Assembly: GCF_937858865.1 (NCBI RefSeq)
Contig: NZ_CALLYO010000305.1
Span: 1 to 6,112, forward strand
DNA length: 6,112 nt
Origin: an uncultured Amaricoccus sp.
GTDB taxonomy: Bacteria > Pseudomonadota > Alphaproteobacteria > Rhodobacterales > Rhodobacteraceae
Direction of reading: 5' to 3'
Shown: piece by piece, positions 1-6,107 of the stretch
Numbering within the stretch: position 1 is the stretch's first letter
Layout: each line of letters opens with the position of its first letter
The notes under the pieces: generated by a model
Databases searched by the model: none
What the model saw: the letters and a program-made list of their open reading frames with translations, nothing else
Told to the model about the DNA's origin: nothing
Made by a program: the position numbers and the translations under genes

Positions 1-54
1 GTCGCTGTTAACACGAACGGAATTCCCCCCGACATCGCAGAGGTCTGTCCGAGC

Positions 55-750
55 CTAGCGGGCCACCGCCAGATACCGGTTGTACCGCCGCTCCAGCGTC
101 CGGAAGAGCCAGCTGATCGCCAGCGTCAGCAGGTAGTAGATCACCCCCGCGATGCCGAAGACCAGGATCGGCTGATAGGTGGCCGAGGCCGCGAGCTGCG
201 ACATCCCCATCAGCTCGAGCAGCGTGATCGTGGAGGCGAGCGCCGTCCCCTTCATCAGGATGATGACCTCGTTCGAATAGGCCGGCAGCACGATCGAGAA
301 AGCCCTGGGCAGGATCACCAGCCGGTAAGTGGTAAAGGTCGACATGCCCGACGCCCGGGCCGCCTCGACCTCGCCGCGCGGCACGGCCAGGATGCCGCCG
401 CGCAGGATCTCGCCGGAGTAGGCGGCGGTATTGAGCGAGAAGGTGATGAGGGCGCAGACGTAGGCCTCGCGCAGGAAGGGCCAGAGGACGGAATCGCGCA
501 CGAAGTCGAACTGCCCGAGCCCGAAGTAGATGAGGAAGATCTGCACGAGGAGCGGCGTGCCGCGGAAGAAGAGCGAATAGGCGGTCGCGATCCCGTGGAC
601 GAGCCGGTTCTCCGACAGCCGCGCCAGGGCCACCGGGACGGCGATGACGAGGCCGAGGATCCCGGAGATCACCACGAGCTGGATGGTCAGCCAGGTGCCG
701 GTCAGGAAGTCCCAGCCGTACGCGTTGATGATATCGAGCGCCGCCTGCAC
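55..750 (-). CDS. hisM: Polar amino acid ABC transporter permease, HisM-like
   Basis: Inner-membrane permease half of an amino acid importer; with the adjacent HisQ-like subunit it should form the channel driven by the ATPase encoded upstream. The 231-residue product is close to E. coli HisM in length. Hydrophobic segments lie at about 20-42, 55-76, 96-112, 150-170 and 200-221, and the EAA loop that docks on the ATPase is at 129-148 (EAARASGM...LP). I chose the GTG start at 750 because it lies 2 nt after the hisQ stop and is preceded by GGAGGAGC, embedded in the last hisQ codons; this implies translational coupling. The frame stays open further upstream, but only by running antisense-free over hisQ in another frame. 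The family call is firm; the substrate is inferred. No terminator is visible in the 54 bases left after the stop. Confidence 0.93.
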   Translation of the reverse strand: MQAALDIINAYGWDFLTGTWLTIQLVVISGILGLVIAVPVALARLSENRLVHGIATAYSLFFRGTPLLVQIFLIYFGLGQFDFVRDSVLWPFLREAYVCALITFSLNTAAYSGEILRGGILAVPRGEVEAARASGMSTFTTYRLVILPRAFSIVLPAYSNEVIILMKGTALASTITLLELMGMSQLAASATYQPILVFGIAGVIYYLLTLAISWLFRTLERRYNRYLAVAR

Positions 751-752
751 GC

Positions 753-1427
753 TCAGCTCCTCCGCACGCCGCGGCTCGCCCGCTTCTCGAGGCGAGCGAG
801 GATCACCATGGAGACGAGGGTGATGGCGAGGAAGATCAGCGCCGCGAAGAGGTAGAAGTTGAACGGCTCGCGCGTCGACTGCGCCGCTTGGTTCGACTTG
901 CGCATCAGATCGTCGAGCCCGATCACCGAGACGAGCGCGGTGTCCTTCACCGTCCCCTGCCAGAGGTTGCCGAGGCCGGGGATCGCCACCTTCCAGATCT
1001 GCGGCAGCTGGATCAGTCGGAAGCACTGCCAGGCGGTGAAGCCGTAGGCGCGGCCCGCCTCCACCTGCCCCTTCGGCACCGACTGGAAGGCGCCGCGGAA
1101 GGTCTCCGAGGCATAGGAGCCGAAGACGAGCGACAGCGCCACGAGGCCGGCGAGGAACGGACTCACGTCGACCGAGATGCCGAGGACGTCGTTCAGGACC
1201 TGGCTGCCCCCGTAGTAGATGACGAGGAGGACCAGGAACTCTGGGATGCCGCGCAGGAAGTTCGTCACCGCGAAGGCGGGGCGCGAGAGCCAGCCGTGCC
1301 GCGACATCTTCGCCATGGCGAGCGCCAGGCCGAGCACCAGCCCGACGGCAACGGTCGAGACGGCAAGGAGCAGCGTGATCTTCAGCCCCTGCATCAGCAG
1401 CGGAAAATAGTCGATCAGGTTCTGCAT
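753..1427 (-). CDS. hisQ: Polar amino acid ABC transporter permease, HisQ-like
   Basis: Second inner-membrane permease subunit, 224 residues, near the length of E. coli HisQ. Hydrophobic spans lie at about 15-39, 62-80, 90-106 and 195-215. The EAA loop is at 123-142 and reads EAGRAYGF...LP, so the second alanine of the signature is glycine. The stretch GLGNLWQGTVKDTALVSVIG just after it resembles the HisQ/ArtQ branch rather than HisM, which is why the two permeases are assigned this way. The ATG at 1427 has GGAG about 9 nt upstream. It sits 39 bp after the binding-protein stop and 2 bp before hisM, so the three genes look like one transcript. Substrate assignment rests on the neighbouring binding protein and is inference. 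Confidence 0.93.
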   Translation of the reverse strand: MQNLIDYFPLLMQGLKITLLLAVSTVAVGLVLGLALAMAKMSRHGWLSRPAFAVTNFLRGIPEFLVLLVIYYGGSQVLNDVLGISVDVSPFLAGLVALSLVFGSYASETFRGAFQSVPKGQVEAGRAYGFTAWQCFRLIQLPQIWKVAIPGLGNLWQGTVKDTALVSVIGLDDLMRKSNQAAQSTREPFNFYLFAALIFLAITLVSMVILARLEKRASRGVRRS

Positions 1428-1466
1428 CCAGCCGCTCCGCGCCCGGGGCCCACCTACTTCGCCCGC

Positions 1467-2228
1467 CTACTTCGGCGCGATGTCGACGGAGACGTACTTG
1501 TCGTTGATCGTCTTGTACTCGCCCGACGCGATGAGGGCGGCCAGCGCGTCGTCGAACTTCTGCTTCAGCTCCGCGTCGTCCTTGCGGAGCCCGATGCCGG
1601 CACCCGAGCCGAGGATCTCCGGGTCGTAGACCGGCTCGCCCACCGGGGCGAAGTCGGCGCCGTCGGGCGAGGCGAGGAAGTCCTGCAGCGGCACGGAATC
1701 GGCGAAGACGACGTCGATCCGCCCGCTGGCGAGGTCGAGGTTCGCCGCGTCGAGCGTGTCGTAGAACTGCACCCGCGCGCCGGGGTAGGTCGCCTTCACG
1801 TAGTCGGCCATGGTCGTGCCGCGCTGGACGCCGACCGTCTTGCGGTTGAGGCCGTCCTCGGAAATCTCGATGCCGGAGTCCTTCGCCGCCACGAAGAGCG
1901 CCGGGACGCTGTAGTAGGGGCCGGCGAAGGCGATCGCCTCCTCGCGCTCGGGCGTGATGAACATCGAGGCGATGATCGCGTCGATCTTGCCGGCGTTGAG
2001 CGCCGGGATCAGCCCGTCGAAGGACTGGTTCACGATCTCGCAGCTGGCGCCCATCTCCTTGCAGAGCGCGTTGGCGATGTCGATGTCGAACCCGGTCAGC
2101 TCGCCCGAGGGCAGCACCCAGGCGAAGGGCTTGTAGGAGGCCTCGGTGCCGATCTTCAGATCCTGCGCCAGCGCCGGCAAGGCCAGCGAGAGAGCCAGGC
2201 CGAGGCCGAGGGAGACGATCTTCTTCAT
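1467..2228 (-). CDS. Periplasmic amino acid-binding protein, HisJ/LAO family (ABC transporter)
   Basis: Captures an amino acid in the periplasm and delivers it to the permease pair. The product is 253 residues with a Sec signal peptide: MKK, a hydrophobic core to about 17, and an ALA cleavage site at 19-21. By alignment from memory with HisJ/LAO, the ligand residues are mostly kept: Tyr32 (stacking), Glu29 (acid facing the side chain), Arg95 (carboxylate), Thr138-Thr139 and Asp177 (amino group). Cys56 and Cys63 match the HisJ disulfide, and GLRKDD near the C-terminus matches HisJ. Phe70 and Phe90 replace a leucine and a serine of the HisJ pocket, so specificity may be shifted. I start at the ATG at 2228, because AGGA lies about 8 nt upstream and the signal peptide follows directly; an ATG at 2363 would add 45 non-family residues. 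A basic amino acid or histidine is the likely ligand. Confidence 0.93.
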   Translation of the reverse strand: MKKIVSLGLGLALSLALPALAQDLKIGTEASYKPFAWVLPSGELTGFDIDIANALCKEMGASCEIVNQSFDGLIPALNAGKIDAIIASMFITPEREEAIAFAGPYYSVPALFVAAKDSGIEISEDGLNRKTVGVQRGTTMADYVKATYPGARVQFYDTLDAANLDLASGRIDVVFADSVPLQDFLASPDGADFAPVGEPVYDPEILGSGAGIGLRKDDAELKQKFDDALAALIASGEYKTINDKYVSVDIAPK

Positions 2229-2319
2229 GCTTGCGTTCCTGCGTTGGGCCCGGACCGGCCGCGGTCGGGCGGATGGGTCATGTCTGCATGCGCCGCGCAT
2301 GGTGGCGCCCGCGCACGCT

Positions 2320-2337
2320 TGTCGCACGCGTGCGACA
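2320..2337. promoter_or_regulatory. Perfect 18-bp palindrome, candidate operator upstream of the binding-protein gene
   Basis: TGTCGCACGCGTGCGACA reads identically on both strands with no loop, which suits a dimeric DNA-binding regulator better than an RNA hairpin. It lies 92 bp upstream of the binding-protein start codon and just downstream (in the direction of transcription) of an AT-rich block that probably contains the promoter. A similar half-site, TGTCGCGCGCG at 3315-3325, lies upstream of the ATPase gene. I do not recognise the operator type, and the regulatory role is inference. Confidence 0.4.
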
Positions 2338-2350
2338 GCGATCAAGCGGT

Positions 2351-2400
2351 TGAAAGCATTCATGTATCGCGAAAATATTCACTGATTCTTCATGAAGGTT
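2351..2400 (-). promoter_or_regulatory. AT-rich block, probable promoter region for the binding protein-permease genes
   Basis: About 50 bases that are markedly richer in A and T than anything else in the spacer, including gaaaatattc and a 10-bp palindrome CTTCATGAAG at 2388-2397. It sits 120-170 bp before the binding-protein start. Extra transcription starting here would explain the higher binding-protein output usual for such systems. I could not pick convincing -35 and -10 hexamers, so only the region is called. Confidence 0.3.
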
Positions 2401-2456
2401 ACCGTGGCCGACGCCGCAGGATGGCGCTTTCGCAGACGTCTCGCATATCGGCTCGG

Positions 2457-3269
<813 letters not shown>

Positions 3270-3271
3270 CC

Positions 3272-3291
3272 GCCGGCGTCACGGCGCCGGC
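3272..3291. repeat. Inverted repeat just upstream of the ATPase start codon
   Basis: GCCGGCG at 3272-3278 pairs perfectly with CGCCGGC at 3285-3291 around a 6-base loop. In the ATPase mRNA it would form a strong 7-bp hairpin ending 2 nt before the ATG at 3269. That could hide the ribosome site of that codon, or mean translation starts further in. It could also be a chance consequence of high GC content. Confidence 0.4.
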
Positions 3292-3383
3292 CTCGCCGGT
3301 CACTCTAAGCCCATTGTCGCGCGCGCGTCTACGCACGCGTTCCGACAGCTTCCGCCGCCGGACGGGCGCTGCTATCGTCGCGC

Positions 3384-4646
3384 ATGGCACCCATGCCTAC
3401 GCTCTGTCGCGACTGTCTGACCGCCTCCGACGCGCCCGGCAGATGCCCGGCATGCCGCAGCCCGCGCACTGTCAGCCATCCCGAGCTGGCGGCCCTCGCG
3501 ATCGCGCACCTCGATTGCGACGCCTTCTATGCCGCGGTTGAAAAGCGCGACGACCCCTCGCTCGCCGACCGGCCGGTCATCGTCGGCGGCGGCGCCCGCG
3601 GCGTCGTCTCGACCGCCTGCTACATCGCGCGGCTGAGCGGGGTGCGCTCGGCCATGCCGATGTTCCGGGCGCTGAAGCTCTGCCCCGACGCCGTGGTGAT
3701 TCACCCGCGGATGCAGCACTACGTGAAGGTCTCGCGCGAGATCCGCGCCATCATGCTCGAGCTGACTCCGGCGGTCGAGCCGCTCTCGCTCGACGAGGCC
3801 TTCCTCGATCTCACCGGAACCGAGCGCCTGCACCACGCGCCGCCGGCCGTGCTCGTTGCGCGCCTGCAGGCGCGGATCGAGCGCGAGATCGGCATCACCG
3901 CCTCGGTGGGGCTCTCCCACAACAAGTTCCTCGCCAAGATCGCCTCGGACCTCGACAAGCCGCGCGGCCTGCGGCTGATCGGCCGTGGCGAGACCGAGGA
4001 TTTCCTCGCCCGCCAGCCCGTCTCGATCATCTGGGGGGTCGGCCGCGCGACGGTCGCGGCGCTCGAGCGCGACGGCATCCGGACCCTCGCCGATCTGCGC
4101 GGCCGGGACCGCCGGGCGCTGCTGCTGCGCTTCGGCAGCCTCGGCGACCGGCTCTACCGTCTCGCGCGCGGCGAGGATGCGCGCCGCGTCGTCGCCGATC
4201 AGGCTCCGAAGTCGATCTCGCACGAGACCACCCTGGCCGAGGACACCTCGGACCCCGACCTGCTGCGCTGGCACCTCTGGACGCTCTGCGAGCAGGTCTC
4301 GGCCCGCGCGAAGGCGCACGGGCTGGCCGGCGCGACCGTCACGCTCAAGCTGAAGCGGAGCGATCACACCATCCTGACGCGGCGCCAGTCGTTGCGGACC
4401 CCCACGCAGATGGCCGACCGCCTTTACCGGACGGGGCTGCCCATGTTGCGCCGCGACATGGATTCGGCGCCGTTCCGCCTGATCGGAATCGGCCTGGCGA
4501 CGCTCTCGCCGGCGCATGGCGCGGATGCGGAAGACGATCTCCTCGCCCCCGAAACGGCGCGCAGGCTCGCCGCAGAGCAGGTTGCGGACCGGATTCGCGC
4601 CCGTTTCGGCCAGGAAGCGATCAGTTTCGGCCGTTCCCTCCGCTGA
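3384..4646 (+). CDS. dinB: DNA polymerase IV (DinB), translesion polymerase with N-terminal Cys4 finger
   Basis: Y-family, error-prone polymerase that copies past damaged template bases. In the 420-residue product the catalytic acids are Asp44 (HLDCDAFYAAVE) and Asp137-Glu138 (SLDEAFLDLT); Tyr49 is at the steric-gate position that excludes ribonucleotides. GLSHNKFLAKIASDLDKPRG at 176-195 is a family hallmark, and a helix-hairpin-helix follows from about 216. The little finger fills the rest. It exceeds the E. coli enzyme (351 residues) partly through an N-terminal finger, Cys8-x2-Cys11 and Cys21-x2-Cys24, which I recall from alphaproteobacterial relatives. QEAISF at 410-415 loosely fits a sliding-clamp-binding motif. 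The start could be the ATG at 3384 or at 3393 (MPTLCRDC, the form I expect in relatives); neither has a clear ribosome site. No canonical LexA box (GTTC-N7-GTTC) was found upstream. Confidence 0.95.
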   Translation: MAPMPTLCRDCLTASDAPGRCPACRSPRTVSHPELAALAIAHLDCDAFYAAVEKRDDPSLADRPVIVGGGARGVVSTACYIARLSGVRSAMPMFRALKLCPDAVVIHPRMQHYVKVSREIRAIMLELTPAVEPLSLDEAFLDLTGTERLHHAPPAVLVARLQARIEREIGITASVGLSHNKFLAKIASDLDKPRGLRLIGRGETEDFLARQPVSIIWGVGRATVAALERDGIRTLADLRGRDRRALLLRFGSLGDRLYRLARGEDARRVVADQAPKSISHETTLAEDTSDPDLLRWHLWTLCEQVSARAKAHGLAGATVTLKLKRSDHTILTRRQSLRTPTQMADRLYRTGLPMLRRDMDSAPFRLIGIGLATLSPAHGADAEDDLLAPETARRLAAEQVADRIRARFGQEAISFGRSLR

Positions 4647-4670
4647 AACGGTGGGGAACGATGCTTTTTT
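4632..4670 (+). terminator. Probable intrinsic terminator of dinB, overlapping its stop codon
   Basis: CGTTCCC at 4632-4638 pairs with GGGAACG at 4654-4660, with an inner CCG/CGG pairing in the loop, followed by ATGC and six T residues at 4665-4670. The left arm is the last few dinB codons and the stop codon TGA (4644-4646) is in the loop. The 4-nt gap before the T run is longer than ideal, so efficiency is uncertain. Confidence 0.5.
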
Positions 4671-4722
4671 GTGCAGGCCGGCGGAAAGCGCCGGTCCGCG
4701 GCGAAAAATCCAAACTCTCTGG

Positions 4723-4750
4723 TTGACTATGTTGCGGCGCGGCATAAGCT
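4723..4750 (+). promoter_or_regulatory. Sigma-70-type promoter of the small RNA
   Basis: TTGACT at 4723-4728 (five of six consensus bases) is followed after 16 bp by TAAGCT at 4745-4750, a weak -10. Transcription would start near 4757, exactly at the base of the first hairpin of the small RNA, which supports the assignment. Confidence 0.55.
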
Positions 4751-4756
4751 AGGGCC

Positions 4757-4835
4757 GTGATGCGTTGCATCATACACGCCCTACGGGCGTTTCCTCCCTA
4801 AACTTGGGCCGTGCCTCGTGCACGGCCTCTTTTTT
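4757..4835 (+). ncRNA. Small regulatory RNA, ar8/MmgR-like
   Basis: A compact transcription unit of about 79 nt with no reading frame of its own. In order it has hairpin 1 (TGATGC-GTT-GCATCA, 4758-4772), hairpin 2 (ACGCCC-TAC-GGGCGT, 4776-4790), an unpaired stretch containing TTTCCTCCCT (4790-4799), and a terminator hairpin with a T tract. A promoter precedes it. The C-rich unpaired element is complementary to Shine-Dalgarno sequences, so the RNA probably represses translation by base pairing, perhaps with Hfq. From memory, the ar8 family, typified by Sinorhizobium MmgR (about 77 nt, limits polyhydroxybutyrate accumulation), has this architecture and this 10-mer; the length and motif match well, but I could not align it. 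Targets are unknown. The unit is in the spacer between dinB and a convergent gene. Confidence 0.72.
4807..4835 (+). terminator. Intrinsic terminator ending the small RNA
   Basis: GGCCGTGC at 4807-4814 pairs perfectly with GCACGGCC at 4820-4827 around a 5-base loop, followed by TCTTTTTT to 4835. This is the strongest terminator in the window. It works only in the plus direction, since no T tract follows the hairpin on the minus strand. It ends one base before the stop codon of the convergent amidohydrolase gene. Confidence 0.85.
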
Positions 4836-4836
4836 C

Positions 4837-5697
4837 CTATTCGGCGGCGACCGGGAGCCGGCGCGGCTCAAGGGCGGCGAGGCCGACGGCCACTTCGCCG
4901 ATGCGGGCGGCGACCTCGTCGAAGCCCGGGAGGCGCTCGATGCGGGTCTCGTCCATGTAGAGTGCGCGGTCGATCTCGATCTGCATCGCCTGCACGCCCT
5001 GGGCCGGGCGGCCGTAGGCCTGGGTGATGTAGCCGCCGGCGAAGAGGGCGTTGCGGGCCACGCGGAAGCCCTGGGCGGCGAAGAGGTCGGTGGCGGCGTC
5101 GACGAGCCAGCGCTGGCAGGCGGCGCCGAAGCGGTCGCCGAGGATGATGTCCGGGCGGCGGCCGCGGACCGCGGGGGTGGCGTTGAGGGCGTCGTGCGGC
5201 ATGGAATGGCAGTCGACGAGGATCGCCATGCCGTGCAGCGCGCGCGCCTCGGCGAGGAGGGTGCGGAGCCGGTCGTGGTAGGGGTGCCAGCAGTCGCGGA
5301 TCCGCCGTTCCGCCTCGGCCAGGGTGAGCTTGCCCTGCATGATCGCCCGACCCTCGCCGACGACGCGGGGGATGACGCCGAGGCCGGCGGCGACGCGGGC
5401 GTTGAGGTAGCGGCGGGAGGCGCCGGCGATCAGCGCCGGGTCGAGGTCGTCGGCGGCGCGGTTGAGGTCGATGCAGGCGCGGGGGACGCGGGCGGCGAGG
5501 AGGGGGGCGCCGGCGCCGGGGGCGGCGGCGAAGAGCTCGTCGACGAAGGCGTCCTCGGAGGAGCGGATCTGCAGCGGCGTGAGGCTCGAGCGGCGCAGGA
5601 AGGCCGGCGGATATTCGGCGCCGCTGTGGGGGGAGCTGAAGACGGCGCAGGAGCGCCGTCCGGGGGGCATCCGCAGTACGTAGACCGGATTCTCCAT
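4837..5697 (-). CDS. N-formylglutamate amidohydrolase family protein
   Basis: Member of the N-formylglutamate amidohydrolase family (as HutG), zinc-dependent enzymes that release formate and glutamate in one route of histidine breakdown. The 286-residue protein has the family blocks in order: SSPHSG at 21-26 with His24, EDAFVDELF at 48-56, DLNRA at 77-81, VDCHSMP at 161-167 with His164, then DIILGDRFG, FAGGYITQAYG and MQIEIDRALYMDE. His24, the acids and His164 are likely metal or catalytic residues. There is no signal peptide, so it should be cytoplasmic. The ATG at 5697 has AGGA about 8 nt upstream. No hut genes are visible nearby, and family members also act on other N-acyl or amide substrates, so the exact substrate is open. 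It runs convergently toward the small RNA, and no minus-strand terminator is seen after it. Confidence 0.88.
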   Translation of the reverse strand: MENPVYVLRMPPGRRSCAVFSSPHSGAEYPPAFLRRSSLTPLQIRSSEDAFVDELFAAAPGAGAPLLAARVPRACIDLNRAADDLDPALIAGASRRYLNARVAAGLGVIPRVVGEGRAIMQGKLTLAEAERRIRDCWHPYHDRLRTLLAEARALHGMAILVDCHSMPHDALNATPAVRGRRPDIILGDRFGAACQRWLVDAATDLFAAQGFRVARNALFAGGYITQAYGRPAQGVQAMQIEIDRALYMDETRIERLPGFDEVAARIGEVAVGLAALEPRRLPVAAE

Positions 5698-5723
5698 GCG
5701 CTTTCCTGCCGTGGCCCGGGCGG

Positions 5724-5752
5724 ACTATAGCGCGCGGGCCCGGCGGGCGAAA
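5724..5752 (-). promoter_or_regulatory. Possible promoter of the amidohydrolase gene
   Basis: On the minus strand TATAGT (5724-5729) is a good -10 element about 27 bp before the start codon, with TTTCGC (5747-5752) 17 bp upstream as a poor -35. The surroundings are extremely GC-rich, so the TATAGT stands out. It is nearly back to back with the tRNA promoter. Confidence 0.35.
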
Positions 5753-5756
5753 TGGC

Positions 5757-5785
5757 TTGAACCCGGGCGCGGGCCACTCTATAGG
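5757..5785 (+). promoter_or_regulatory. Promoter of the tRNA-Val (and probably rpmJ) unit
   Basis: TTGAAC at 5757-5762, a 17-bp spacer and TATAGG at 5780-5785. Transcription would begin near 5792, giving a leader of about 45 nt before the tRNA. Spacing is ideal and both boxes are reasonable, in an otherwise GC-rich spacer. Confidence 0.55.
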
Positions 5786-5836
5786 ACTGCCGACGAAGCG
5801 GGCGGACCCTGGCCGGGCCGGGGGGCGTGCGTTTCC

Positions 5837-5911
5837 GGGCGTATAGCTCAGCGGGAGAGCACTACGTTGACATCGTAGGGGTCACTGGTTCGATCCCAGT
5901 TACGCCCACCA
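5837..5911 (+). tRNA. tRNA-Val (anticodon GAC)
   Basis: A complete cloverleaf with the CCA end encoded. The acceptor stem is GGGCGTA/TACGCCC, the D stem GCTC/GAGC, the anticodon stem CTACG/CGTAG with loop TTGACAT, the variable loop GGGTC and the T arm ACTGG-TTCGATC-CCAGT. The anticodon GAC reads valine codons GUC and GUU; GUC is heavily used in this GC-rich DNA. All stems are perfectly paired. Confidence 0.97.
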
Positions 5912-5914
5912 TTT

Positions 5915-5930
5915 CGCCCCGGAAGGGGCG
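5915..5930 (+). repeat. Stem-loop between the tRNA and rpmJ
   Basis: CGCCCC-GGAA-GGGGCG forms a 6-bp GC stem capped by a GNRA-type tetraloop, starting 4 nt after the tRNA CCA. No T run follows, so it is not a standard terminator. It may mark the boundary for tRNA 3' processing or protect the 5' end of the rpmJ message after the tRNA is cut off. Confidence 0.5.
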
Positions 5931-5981
5931 TCGTCGCAACCGAGGCGCGAGCCGCGCGCGCCGCAGGAAAGGAGAGAGGCC

Positions 5982-6107
5982 ATGAAGGTCGTGAACTCGC
6001 TTCGCTCCCTGAAGCAGCGCCACCGCGATTGCCAGGTCGTGCGCCGCAAGGGGCGGGTCTACGTCATCAACAAGACCCAGCGCCGCTTCAAGGCCCGCCA
6101 GGGCTGA
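5982..6107 (+). CDS. rpmJ: 50S ribosomal protein L36, zinc-free (C-) form
   Basis: Small basic component of the large ribosomal subunit. The 41-residue product begins [20 protein letters not shown] and continues [16 protein letters not shown] to KARQG, and aligns along its length with L36. It has only one cysteine (Cys17) and lacks the rest of the zinc site of classical L36, so it is the zinc-independent form, like E. coli YkgO; alphaproteobacteria commonly carry this form. The ATG follows a strong AAAGGAG ribosome site about 9 nt upstream. No promoter is visible between the tRNA-Val and this gene (70 bp), so it is probably transcribed with the tRNA. Only 5 bases follow the stop. Confidence 0.95.
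   Translation: MKVVNSLRSLKQRHRDCQVVRRKGRVYVINKTQRRFKARQG

Noticed and set aside
1..35. Possible start of another minus-strand gene (ATG at 35, MSGGIPFVLTA)
   Set aside because: Only 11 codons are visible before the window edge and there is no clear ribosome site, so it cannot be supported.
1453..1474. CCTACTTCG repeated at 1453-1461 and 1466-1474, at the end of the binding-protein gene
   Set aside because: Only 9 bases are identical and the second copy is just the last codons and stop; most likely a chance or a trivial slippage duplication.
2229..2363. N-terminal extension of the binding protein to an ATG at 2363
   Set aside because: It would put 45 residues in front of a perfect signal peptide and run through the palindrome; the ATG at 2228 has a ribosome site.
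2229..2456. Sigma-54 (nitrogen) promoter for the transporter
   Set aside because: No TGGCAC-N5-TTGCA-like pair at the right spacing was found on the minus strand.
3270..3383. LexA (SOS) box upstream of dinB
   Set aside because: The alphaproteobacterial pattern GTTC-N7-GTTC was sought; GTTC at 3339-3342 is followed after 7 bases by TTCC, and other GTTC sites have no partner.
4676..4696. Hairpin GGCCGGCG-GAAAG-CGCCGGTC as a terminator
   Set aside because: It has a good stem with one G-U pair, but no T tract follows on either strand; the T run at 4665-4670 lies before it and fits the earlier dinB hairpin instead.
3372..4745. Long minus-strand frame antisense to dinB (457 codons)
   Set aside because: Low-complexity charged product, no recognisable domain, and dinB on the other strand is intact.
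4765..5730. Long plus-strand frame antisense to the amidohydrolase gene (321 codons)
   Set aside because: Composition is Gly/Ala/Glu/Val-rich shadow sequence, and its start would lie within the small RNA. The minus-strand enzyme has the family motifs.
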